Origin: Nitrosomonas sp.
GTDB taxonomy: Bacteria > Pseudomonadota > Gammaproteobacteria > Burkholderiales > Nitrosomonadaceae
DNA length: 48,485 bases
Direction of reading: 5' to 3'
Assembly (NCBI GenBank): GCA_017994575.1
Contig: JAGOKN010000011.1
Location: 1 to 48,485 of the forward strand
A program made the position numbers and the translations under genes. Numbering within the stretch: the first letter of the stretch is position 1; the number at the start of each line of letters is the position of its first letter. Below are positions 27,856-35,089 of this stretch, piece after piece. The notes under the pieces were generated by a model. That model was not told where the DNA came from. It saw only the letters and a list, made by a program, of their open reading frames with translations, and made no database searches.

Positions 27856-27891
27856 GTTTCCTTAAAAAGATAGATCGATCTTTAAGGAAAC
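27856..27891 (-). terminator. Hairpin downstream of the cytochrome operon
   Basis: On the minus strand GTTTCCTTAAAGAT pairs with ATCTTTTTAAGGAAAC (2-nt bulge) around a 6-nt loop, 42 bp past the stop of the triheme cytochrome gene. There is no terminal T run, so termination is uncertain. The arms are derived from the IS5-type left end (GGAAAC) joined to a mirrored copy. Confidence 0.4.
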
Positions 27892-27932
27892 CAAACTGTC
27901 TACTAACGAGGAATTTATACAACAAGATTCCC

Positions 27933-29216
27933 TTAATAGCCCCCGCCTTTATTCCTGTCAACATCCAGTGCTGTCACCAGGCTCGCACGATTTCCCCAGG
28001 CATTGCGAATATATGACACCACGAGTGCTACTTCTTCATTCCGCAAAATCTGTTGAAACGGTGGCATTCCATAGGGTTTAGGATTTGCTGCCGTGGTGGG
28101 TGAATAACCGCCATTCAGCACACTGTGGATGGCATTTACTGGCGACTTCATCATCACACTGCGATTACCGGCCAACGCAGGATAAATGCCTGACGCACCT
28201 TTTCCGTCAGCACCATGGCAGGTTTGACAATACTCCTCATACAGCTGCCCACCCAAATCTAGATGCCTTCGCAAATTACCCGACATCACCGAAAAGCTGA
28301 CGCCAGGCACGGTACCACTTTCATTTGCTGTGAGTGATTTTAGATAAACTGCCATGGCGTGGACATCTGCTTGCGATAAATATTGCAGGCTCTGCCTGAT
28401 GACAGTCGCCATGGGACCTGATGCTACGGCGCGTTGGGCTATGCCGGTTGTTAGCAATGCAGCGATTTCTTCAATCGCCCAATCACCCACACCCGCTTCC
28501 AGTTGCGAAGACAAAGAAGGAGCGTACCAATTCATGCCCATAATCTGCCCACCCGTCAGCGCATCATCCTGACTGGCACCTAACACATTACGGGTGCTAT
28601 GACAGGCATTACAATGCCCCAATCCCTGCGTCAGATAAGCGCCGCGATTCCAGGCTTCACTTTGGGATTGATCCGGTTCATAGCTACCTGCTTTGAAATA
28701 TAACGCGCGCCAGATCGCTAGCAACGGCTTAAAATTATACGGAAAGAAGATATCATTCGGTGGATTGGATTGCGAAACGGGCGGTAGTGATTGCAGGTAA
28801 GCAAACATCGCATTGGCGTCTTCCCGCGTCACTTTGGTATATTCAGTATAGGGAAAAGCGGGGTACAGCAACCGCCCATCACGCGACTTGCCCTGATGCA
28901 GCGCTTGCCAGAAATCTTCTTCGCTCCATAGACCAATGCCTGTTGCTTTGTCGGGCGTAATATTGGGCGTCACAAAAATACCGAATGATGTCGACAAGCG
29001 ACGTCCACCTGCAAACGGCTGACCGCCTTTGATCGTATGACATCCCATGCAATTACCAACGCGGGTTAGATAAGCGCCATCTACTGCTGCTTGTTGCTTC
29101 TCGATAGCGCGTTTAGGTTCATCAGTAACCATATCTGCCGCAAATGCGATACACCCCCACAGCAAAGCGATGCATACCCAACTGCTGGTAATGAATGTCA
29201 TCGTTAAATGCCTCAT
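27933..29216 (-). CDS. Triheme cytochrome c (AdhB-like)
   Basis: The protein has 427 residues from ATG 29216, with a perfect GGAGG 7 nt upstream and a 4-bp overlap (ATGA) with the preceding gene. The signal peptide is TFITSSWVCIALLWGCIAFA. Three CXXCH sites occur: CMGCH (about 56), CNACH (about 205) and CQTCH (about 325), the spacing of the three-heme subunit of membrane alcohol and gluconate dehydrogenases. It passes electrons from a periplasmic dehydrogenase toward quinone or oxidase in those systems. No dehydrogenase catalytic subunit is adjacent here, so the electron donor is unknown. Confidence 0.88.
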   Translation of the reverse strand: MRHLTMTFITSSWVCIALLWGCIAFAADMVTDEPKRAIEKQQAAVDGAYLTRVGNCMGCHTIKGGQPFAGGRRLSTSFGIFVTPNITPDKATGIGLWSEEDFWQALHQGKSRDGRLLYPAFPYTEYTKVTREDANAMFAYLQSLPPVSQSNPPNDIFFPYNFKPLLAIWRALYFKAGSYEPDQSQSEAWNRGAYLTQGLGHCNACHSTRNVLGASQDDALTGGQIMGMNWYAPSLSSQLEAGVGDWAIEEIAALLTTGIAQRAVASGPMATVIRQSLQYLSQADVHAMAVYLKSLTANESGTVPGVSFSVMSGNLRRHLDLGGQLYEEYCQTCHGADGKGASGIYPALAGNRSVMMKSPVNAIHSVLNGGYSPTTAANPKPYGMPPFQQILRNEEVALVVSYIRNAWGNRASLVTALDVDRNKGGGY

Positions 29217-29932
29217 TGTGCACCTCCATTTTCCTGGATGTTTTGGCGGCAACGATGCACCAGCTTCGGTGAAAGCACATCGAGTGAGCTGGATTCTCCT
29301 GAAACAACGTGGTTCGCTAGCCATTTCGCAATCGCATTGACTTCCTCGTCAGTTAGCTGCTGTGCAATGTCAGACATGCAATCCGACGTCTGGCTTCGCA
29401 TAATGCCTCCATTGTGCCATCCGCTGAGTTGCGCCGTAATATAAGCGCGCGACAATCCCAGCAAACCCGGGATAGCAGGCTCCACACCCATCAAACTATC
29501 ACCATGACAGGTACTGCAAGCCGGAATATCCTGCTCCGGCTTCCCCGAATAGACAAGACGCTCTGCCAGCTTGATTTCTTCGGGTCGCATGTCAATTTGT
29601 TCAGGCGCTGGATAGGGCAATTGTAATGAAGAAAAGTATTGCGCTATTTCCAATAAATACTCATCGGACATGTTTTCCAATAGAATGGCCATCGGCTGAT
29701 AATAGCGCCTGGCATCCCTGAAATTGCGTAACTGATTAAACAGGTACCTGTGCGGTTTACCTGCTATGCGGGGATAATAAGCATCACGCCCTGCTTTGCC
29801 TTCAGCACTATGACAGATGGTGCAGGCTCGAACACGCTCTGTCATCGTATCAGGCACGATGACAGGTGTGCCACCATGCGCATTCGCTATCGCAGCGATA
29901 CCGAGAAACATCAATAGAATAAAATGCAACAT
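29213..29932 (-). CDS. Diheme cytochrome c (c4-like)
   Basis: The protein has 239 residues from ATG 29932, preceded by GAGGGGGG; a longer frame starting at 30037 would overlap the porin gene and lacks a signal at its start. The signal peptide is LHFILLMFLGIAAIANA. Heme sites are CTICH (about 36) and CSTCH (about 138) in two similar halves, with YYPRIAGKPHRYLFNQLRNF, a hallmark of cytochrome c4. Its stop overlaps the triheme cytochrome start, so both are made in fixed ratio. Likely role: periplasmic electron carrier partnered with the triheme protein. Confidence 0.87.
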   Translation of the reverse strand: MLHFILLMFLGIAAIANAHGGTPVIVPDTMTERVRACTICHSAEGKAGRDAYYPRIAGKPHRYLFNQLRNFRDARRYYQPMAILLENMSDEYLLEIAQYFSSLQLPYPAPEQIDMRPEEIKLAERLVYSGKPEQDIPACSTCHGDSLMGVEPAIPGLLGLSRAYITAQLSGWHNGGIMRSQTSDCMSDIAQQLTDEEVNAIAKWLANHVVSGESSSLDVLSPKLVHRCRQNIQENGGAQ

Positions 29933-29955
29933 TGAGGCCCCCCTCAATCTAATTA

Positions 29956-31608
29956 TCAAAAGCGGATATTGTACTGAACATAGAATAGATCCGGAGAGAC
30001 GCCTGGTGCTTGTTTTTTCAGGAAATCGCCACTCCACATTTTTGAGTATCCAACCAGTACATCTTGATGCCGATTTACGTGCAGATTTAGTCGGAAATCT
30101 ACTTCATCCCCAATATGACTGCCGGACTGACCGGTGACATCCCGGAATGTCGCCAAGCCCGCTGCGTTATACAGATAATCGCGTTCGTTCGCCAGGTAGA
30201 ATCGGTGGTATTGTGAAATAAAAGTAATCCATGGCATGGGATGCAAGGTAAATTGTGCATTAATGTCATGTACGTTCTGACGGCCTATACGATCGAGGAA
30301 ACCCATATAATAGTGGCCAAATGGGAACAACTGATTAAATGTATTGCTTCTGCCATCAGTAGAACTGCCATCGCCGGAAGCAAAATCATAACGTATCCAG
30401 CCTTGCGGATTCATTGGCATAGGTAAACGATAACCTACGCCAGTAGCCACGGCAAAGGCGGAGATATCCAGATTGGATCGTCGACCGAATTGATACATAC
30501 CTTCCAGTTCATATAGGAAATTGTCAAAATTTCCAGCAAAACGGCCACCGAGAGTATGAACATGGGAATTACCCTGCAGAATGTTTCCTCGCGCTATATT
30601 GGCCGGGGTGAGATTCCGGTCGTTTTCCAGGCTGAGGAAATAAAGATCGATCAAGTGACCGGGTTTAGGTTTGTGAGTAGCCCATAAGCCAAAGAAGTTT
30701 TGTTGTGTATCCCAATTATCAACATTACCTTTTTCGGTAATCATCGGGCGTGTCCAGAATGCATCAACATCCCATTCCGGCGTACGCCAGAAAGCTTTGA
30801 CACCTTGGAAGGTTCTACGGGTATTGACCCAATCCAGCGTGGAGATCAATCGCTGCGAACCATACATTAATTCCTGACGACCGACACGAATATAAGCAGG
30901 GCCGTTATTAACATTGCCCAGTTTGATATCGGCGAACAGATTAAGCAAATCGGCGTGATTCCTATCTGTGATCAACGGAGACAGTTCGGCACCAAATGCG
31001 CGCGCATCGAGTAACTCCGCAAATAACCGCACTTTATCGCGATACCACAGATCCGCATGGAAGCGGGTGCGTAACAGATGAAAGTCATTATTAATGCCGG
31101 CTGTATTTAAACGACTATCCGTTTCATGCGTATAGCGATACCAGAAACTACCCCCAAAAGAAAGTAACCAGTCGTCGCCTAACTGTATTCGCTTAACGGG
31201 GTCAAAAATATCTTTTTCATGTCCCGGTGTAGCCAAATAGCGAAAATCAATGTCGTATGCCGGAGTAGTCAAAAGCGCAAAAGGTGCGTATGGCGCGACG
31301 GGAGGTTTTTCACGTTTGTTGCCTGTGATCATGTCCCAGAATGAGTAATAGCCTGGTGTGGTCGGGGGCAGCATGAATAAACCGGGACGCGATGGTGTCG
31401 AGACAAAGGGTACTTTGGATTTATCGAAACCTGCATTGCCCGCACCGATTGCAGTTGCTGCTGCGGCGGGTGTTGCCACGGCAGGCATATTCGTATTTGC
31501 CGGAACTGCGGTTGGATTGGTCGCATGCGCCGTGCAAACCAGATATATCATCCCTATGAAACATAGACAAAATCTTCTTAGTCTTCCAAATATTCTTGCA
31601 AAAATCAT
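29956..31608 (-). CDS. Alginate-export-type outer-membrane beta-barrel porin
   Basis: A 550-residue protein starting at ATG 31608 (AAGGA upstream) with a signal peptide (LCFIGMIYLVCTAHA). A proline/alanine-rich linker follows to about residue 105. From about 120 the barrel matches the alginate_exp family: LGDDWLLSFGGSFWYRYTHE, HLLRTRFHADLWYRDKVRLFAELLDARAF, YIRVGRQELMYGSQRLISTLDWVNTRRTFQGVKAF, ending in the terminal aromatic strand YVQYNIRF. It is the first gene of the operon with the two cytochromes (23 bp gap) and is driven by a sigma-54 promoter. Family members move anionic polymers or small solutes. The substrate here is unknown. Confidence 0.85.
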   Translation of the reverse strand: MIFARIFGRLRRFCLCFIGMIYLVCTAHATNPTAVPANTNMPAVATPAAAATAIGAGNAGFDKSKVPFVSTPSRPGLFMLPPTTPGYYSFWDMITGNKREKPPVAPYAPFALLTTPAYDIDFRYLATPGHEKDIFDPVKRIQLGDDWLLSFGGSFWYRYTHETDSRLNTAGINNDFHLLRTRFHADLWYRDKVRLFAELLDARAFGAELSPLITDRNHADLLNLFADIKLGNVNNGPAYIRVGRQELMYGSQRLISTLDWVNTRRTFQGVKAFWRTPEWDVDAFWTRPMITEKGNVDNWDTQQNFFGLWATHKPKPGHLIDLYFLSLENDRNLTPANIARGNILQGNSHVHTLGGRFAGNFDNFLYELEGMYQFGRRSNLDISAFAVATGVGYRLPMPMNPQGWIRYDFASGDGSSTDGRSNTFNQLFPFGHYYMGFLDRIGRQNVHDINAQFTLHPMPWITFISQYHRFYLANERDYLYNAAGLATFRDVTGQSGSHIGDEVDFRLNLHVNRHQDVLVGYSKMWSGDFLKKQAPGVSPDLFYVQYNIRF

Positions 31609-31678
31609 ATCATTCCTTTTTCTTTAAAATTAGCTGATTTCATAAATTTTCTTACCGGAGCTGATCGCAAGGTTCTTT

Positions 31679-31695
31679 TGCATTAATCATGCCAA
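31679..31695 (-). promoter_or_regulatory. Sigma-54 promoter of the porin-cytochrome operon
   Basis: On the minus strand TTGGCATGATTAATGCA has the -24 GG and -12 GC separated by exactly 10 bp and matches the sigma-54 consensus at all but two key positions. The predicted start lies about 60 bp before the porin ATG. A dyad activator site is centred 93 bp upstream of the GG. Confidence 0.8.
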
Positions 31696-31771
31696 GTAAC
31701 AAGATTATGATTTATATGTATATTTTGTTTGTATATTAAAACAGAATTTTGATACTCTCAATATTCTGAGG

Positions 31772-31799
31772 AATAACTCGCAAAAAATTGTGAGTTATT
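31772..31799. promoter_or_regulatory. Enhancer dyad (UAS1) for the porin operon
   Basis: Arms AATAACTCGCAA and TTGTGAGTTATT are inverted (11 of 12 match) around AAAA. The core TCGCAA-N4-TTGTGA recurs as TCACAA-N4-TTGTGA at 32879-32894. Its centre (31785.5) is 93 bp from the -24 GG of the porin promoter. Probably bound by the adjacent sigma-54 activator. Confidence 0.7.
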
Positions 31800-31816
31800 T
31801 TGGAATGATCGATAAA

Positions 31817-32386
31817 AGTGTACCAATCTAAACCCTGCAAGCTGATGTGATGAGCATCAAGTGAAAGGCGATGAAGATGTATACAGTGGAACTATAGGTG
31901 AAGATTCGACGAGCGGTGATGGTAGAAGGCAGAAGCGAATGGGAAGCTGCGCGATATTTTGGAATTAACCGCAAGATTGTCAAGAAGATGTGTCAATATG
32001 CAGTGCCGCCGGTTATCGGCGCAAGCGCGAGTTCGTTTCACCTAAGCTTGCGGGATTCACTGGCATCATTGATACCATTCTGGAAGCTGACAGACAAGTT
32101 CATGTTAAGCAGCGACACACTGCGGTGCGAATATTGGAGCGGTTACGTGATGAACAAGTGTTCTCTGGGATCGGAACAATTAACCGGTGCGTTATTGGAT
32201 CGTTTAACTCACTATGTCCATATTCTCGAAATGAATGGCGAATCCTATCGCCTGGCCACAAGCAAGAAACGGCAAGAACAGACTTTACAAGCCCAGTCGA
32301 TAGACAAGGAGGATGCAAAACCATGAAGCCACCGGCTTTTAGCCGGTGGAGTGTTTACCTAAAGCTTCAAATAAAACCGATACACT
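31817..32386 (+). mobile_element. IS21-family internal-deletion remnant
   Basis: The ends are AGTGTACC at 31817 and the inverted TACACT at 32381-32386. Inside are the first 80 or so codons of an istA-like gene and, fused to it, the last 40 or so codons of an istB-like gene; a hairpin CACCGGC...GCCGGTG lies near the right end at about 32329-32347. About 2 kb of the middle is missing. It sits between UAS1 and the EF-hand gene, splitting what was probably a tighter cluster. Confidence 0.65.
31898..32326 (+). pseudogene. IstA-IstB fusion remnant, frameshifted
   Basis: It starts as VKIRRAVMVEGRSEWEAARYFGINRK, an IS21 IstA N-terminal helix-turn-helix. The frame is lost after CQYAVPP near 32010, where a neighbouring frame continues GYRRKREFVSPKLAGF up to LRDEQVFSG at about 32165. 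It then resumes in the first frame as LTGALLDRLTHYVHILEMNGESYRLATSKKR, which is the C-terminus of the IstB ATPase. The AAA+ part of IstB and the DDE domain of IstA are missing. Non-functional. Confidence 0.7.
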
Positions 32387-32391
32387 AGTTA

Positions 32392-32682
32392 TTATTTATG
32401 TTCAGAGTGCTCATGCATTTTTTTCACCATTTTGTGTAGGTTTCTCATTTCATCGGGATTAAGGTAACCGTCTTTGTTTGTGTCATTTTGATCAAACATC
32501 CACTCATGGTGTTTCACGAATTCTTTTTTACTGACACTGCCGTCTTGTTCTTTTGCCATCACAGAAGAATCACTTTTTCCTTCATTTCCACTTGCTGCAT
32601 TGGCACTAGTTGCGAAACTAGCTGTAGCCGTTAAAAAAAGAATGATTGCAATCATAAATCCCATTTTTTGTTTTTGTATCAT
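32392..32682 (-). CDS. Small periplasmic EF-hand protein
   Basis: A 96-residue protein with a signal peptide (GFMIAIILFLTATASFATSANA) and one canonical EF-hand loop, DTNKDGYLNPDE, with ligands at positions 1, 3, 5 and 12. A degenerate half-hand (KEQDGSVSKKEF) precedes it. The C-terminus is histidine- and lysine-rich (HKMVKKMHEHSEHK). It probably binds calcium or a similar ion in the periplasm. AGAGGC precedes the ATG. A perfect sigma-54 promoter lies 97-114 bp upstream, with the same enhancer dyad as the porin operon, so it belongs to the same regulon. It lacks the proline at loop position 2 seen in lanmodulin. Confidence 0.82.
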   Translation of the reverse strand: MIQKQKMGFMIAIILFLTATASFATSANAASGNEGKSDSSVMAKEQDGSVSKKEFVKHHEWMFDQNDTNKDGYLNPDEMRNLHKMVKKMHEHSEHK

Positions 32683-32778
32683 AGCGATGCCTCTTTAGTT
32701 TAGTTTTCATAAATCATTAAACGATTTTAAAAAATGACATTTCCTCATAGTGTATAAGCAACTGTCATAACCTCTTTA

Positions 32779-32796
32779 TCGCAACAATCGTGCCAA
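32779..32796 (-). promoter_or_regulatory. Sigma-54 promoter of the EF-hand gene
   Basis: On the minus strand TTGGCACGATTGTTGCGA matches TTGGCACG-N4-TTGC perfectly, with GG-N10-GC spacing. It is about 85 bp upstream of the EF-hand start once the transcription start is placed. UAS2 is centred 93 bp upstream of its GG. Confidence 0.88.
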
Positions 32797-32878
32797 TTTA
32801 TAATTTATTGATTAATAGATAATTTATTAATTATAGCGGTATCAAAAAGTTATGATTTCCAAATTTCTATGATACGAT

Positions 32879-32894
32879 TCACAAAAACTTGTGA
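32879..32894. promoter_or_regulatory. Enhancer dyad (UAS2), overlapping the regulator start
   Basis: TCACAA-AAAC-TTGTGA is a perfect 6-bp dyad matching UAS1. Its centre (32886.5) is 93 bp from the -24 GG of the EF-hand promoter. It lies immediately before, and partly over, the possible start codons of the divergent sigma-54 activator, so binding could also repress that gene. Confidence 0.7.
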
Positions 32895-32899
32895 TTTTT

Positions 32900-34744
32900 A
32901 TGATAATTAATTTTGATTTGTGCTTCCGCCATTCACCGTTGTTTGCGGCGATTATCGATGAAACATATGCCTGCCGTGATATCAATACGGTCTGGCGAAA
33001 ATATCTGGGGCTGCCGGGCACCGATGCTGTTTCATACCCGTTCGAGGCGTTATTCAACCAGCAGAACGATGCTGCGCTCGTCAAGGAGATTACACAGGTT
33101 ATACAGAACGGTATTGTGATGAGTGGCAGGCCGGTATCGCTGTCGCGGCTACAGTCGGAACAGGACCATACCGAAAGCGTTACGCTTCGGGGCATTCTGT
33201 CGGCATGGCGCATAGAACAAGCAGACGACAAACGACAATATGCGCTGCTAGTATTTACAGAAACAGCAGAATACAGTCGTGCGATCAATGAGCTCAATCA
33301 ATTGCAAAAGACGCATGAATTGATTCTTAAAGCGGTGGGAGAAGGGATTTACGGCGTTGATACGCAAGGCAATACAACCTTTGTAAATGAGGCAGCGACC
33401 CAGATTCTGGGATGGCGTGCCGAAGATGTCATTGGAAAGTCGCTGCACAACATCCACCACCATTCCCATCTGGACGGCAGGCCATATCCAAGTAACGAAT
33501 GCCCGATTTATCGTGCATTTACAGATGGTGAAATACACCAGGGAGATGATGAATTCTTCTGGCACACAGACGGCACGCCAGTTCCCGTTGAATATATCAG
33601 TACGCCTATTCGTGAGAATGGCGAGCTGAAAGGGGCGGTTGTTGTCTATAGAGACATCACTGAGCGCAAAAGAAACGAACAGCAACGTGAAGCGGCGTAT
33701 GAGCAGATCAAAATATTGAAAGACTTGCTGGAGCATGAGCGTGATTATCTACGTGATGAAATCAATATCACGATCAACTTCGGCGAGATTATTGGCGAAA
33801 GTCAAGCCTTAAAACGTACGCTTGCTCAGATTGAAGCAGTCGCCAAAATGCCGACCAGTGTGCTGATTCTGGGTGAGTCCGGTGTTGGAAAAGAAATGGT
33901 TGCACGTGCAATCCATGCGAATAGCGCCAGAGCTGACAAGCAACTGGTGAAAGTGAATTGCGCTTCTATTCCTAAGAATCTTTTTGAGAGCGAATTCTTT
34001 GGGCATGTGCGCGGATCGTTTACTGGTGCTCATCGCGACCGGGTTGGACGTTTTCATCTGGCAGCGGGCGGCACTCTTTTCCTTGATGAAATCGGTGAGA
34101 TCCCTCTGGATTTACAAGGAAAATTATTACGCGTTTTGCAAGAACATGAATTTGAGCGTGTGGGGGATGATAAAACAATTAAAATTGATGTCCGTATTAT
34201 TGCTGCAACCAACCGTAACTTAAAGGACGAAGTCGATGCCGGACGATTTCGTGAAGACTTGTTTTATCGCCTGAGTGTTTTTCCGATCGAAGTGCCGCCA
34301 TTGAGGGAGCGTATCAAAGATATCGGTCCATTAGCAGTCCATTTCCTGCAGAGCATCTGCACAGAACTGGGACATGAGCCTTTATCATTAACTCAACAAC
34401 AACTTGACAGTCTGAATAAATATCATTGGCCGGGTAATATCAGAGAGCTTAGAAATGTCATGGAACGGGCTGTCATTCTGACAAAAGGCAAGCGACTCAG
34501 ACTCGATCTCGCGATGCCCGGCAGCCATGAAGCCAAGCAAATATCGGCCTATATACCCATCGAGGAAACAGAATTCGTTACCGAGATAGTTTTTCGTGAG
34601 AAGGAAAAAGCAAACATGTATGCAGTCTTGCGGCACGCAAACTGGCGCATATCCGGCACGGACGGCGCCGCGGAATTACTGGGCATTAAACCGTCTACCT
34701 TTACTTACAGGATGAAATTATATGGCATTAAAAAATCTGATTAA
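32900..34744 (+). CDS. Sigma-54-dependent transcriptional activator (PAS-AAA+-Fis)
   Basis: The protein has 614 residues from ATG 32900; a GTG at 32891 inside UAS2 is in frame but less likely. There is no strong Shine-Dalgarno at either. It has an N-terminal degenerate sensory domain (1-120) and a PAS domain at about 137-255 (ILKAVGEGIYGVDTQGNTTFVNEAATQILGW, ending VVYRDITERKR). The AAA+ domain is at about 294-530 with Walker A GESGVGKE (about 324), sigma-54 loop GSFTGA (about 371, variant of GAFTGA), Walker B GGTLFLDEIGE and a Fis-type helix-turn-helix at the C-terminus (ISGTDGAAELLGIKPSTFTYRMKL). There is no receiver domain, so it senses a signal directly through PAS. It probably activates the two sigma-54 promoters next door. 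Confidence 0.92.
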   Translation: MIINFDLCFRHSPLFAAIIDETYACRDINTVWRKYLGLPGTDAVSYPFEALFNQQNDAALVKEITQVIQNGIVMSGRPVSLSRLQSEQDHTESVTLRGILSAWRIEQADDKRQYALLVFTETAEYSRAINELNQLQKTHELILKAVGEGIYGVDTQGNTTFVNEAATQILGWRAEDVIGKSLHNIHHHSHLDGRPYPSNECPIYRAFTDGEIHQGDDEFFWHTDGTPVPVEYISTPIRENGELKGAVVVYRDITERKRNEQQREAAYEQIKILKDLLEHERDYLRDEINITINFGEIIGESQALKRTLAQIEAVAKMPTSVLILGESGVGKEMVARAIHANSARADKQLVKVNCASIPKNLFESEFFGHVRGSFTGAHRDRVGRFHLAAGGTLFLDEIGEIPLDLQGKLLRVLQEHEFERVGDDKTIKIDVRIIAATNRNLKDEVDAGRFREDLFYRLSVFPIEVPPLRERIKDIGPLAVHFLQSICTELGHEPLSLTQQQLDSLNKYHWPGNIRELRNVMERAVILTKGKRLRLDLAMPGSHEAKQISAYIPIEETEFVTEIVFREKEKANMYAVLRHANWRISGTDGAAELLGIKPSTFTYRMKLYGIKKSD

Positions 34745-35089
34745 ATCCGCACCACTTTATTTTCTCCACAGATTGGTAGTGATTTAGTTTTTAGCAGGTG
34801 TAGCTTGTACCTTCGCGCTTATTTTTATCACCGCAAGCCGTCGACTTAACATTTTGTCACGTGAAGCGTCTTGCGAGCTAGTTCCATTCTAAGAAAACTT
34901 CATACCATCAGAATTGTGACATTTCTTCCTGGCACGCCCCACCACGGGTATATCTACCCCTTACTTGACCATGTCAAGCGGTGTCTGAGTAAATTCTCCT
35001 GAAAACGGATTTGTCATCATTCTGTCATGTGGAGCGCTTAAGATTTTCATCTAACTTATGTACGATATTTTTCGATAGGAGAACTTTAG
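34745..35089. other. pstS upstream regulatory region
   Basis: A 345-bp spacer. It contains a dyad CTTGACCATGTCAAG (34964-34978), a Pho box (35011-35028) and its -10. A TGGCACG at 34930 lacks the -12 GC and is not a sigma-54 promoter. No gene seen. Confidence 0.6.
35011..35044 (+). promoter_or_regulatory. Pho box and -10 of pstS
   Basis: TTGTCAT-CATT-CTGTCAT (35011-35028) fits the PhoB consensus CTGTCAT-N4-CTGTCAY. Exactly 10 bp downstream is TAAGAT (35039-35044) as -10, the standard PhoB-activated promoter layout. The pstS ATG is at 35090. Confidence 0.85.

Noticed and set aside
32391-32404. EF-hand protein as a lanmodulin-type lanthanide binder
   Set aside because: Only one full EF-hand, and loop position 2 is Thr rather than the Pro typical of lanmodulin.
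34929-34945. TGGCACG upstream of pstS as a third sigma-54 promoter
   Set aside because: Ten bases after the GG there is CA, not GC, so the -12 element is missing.
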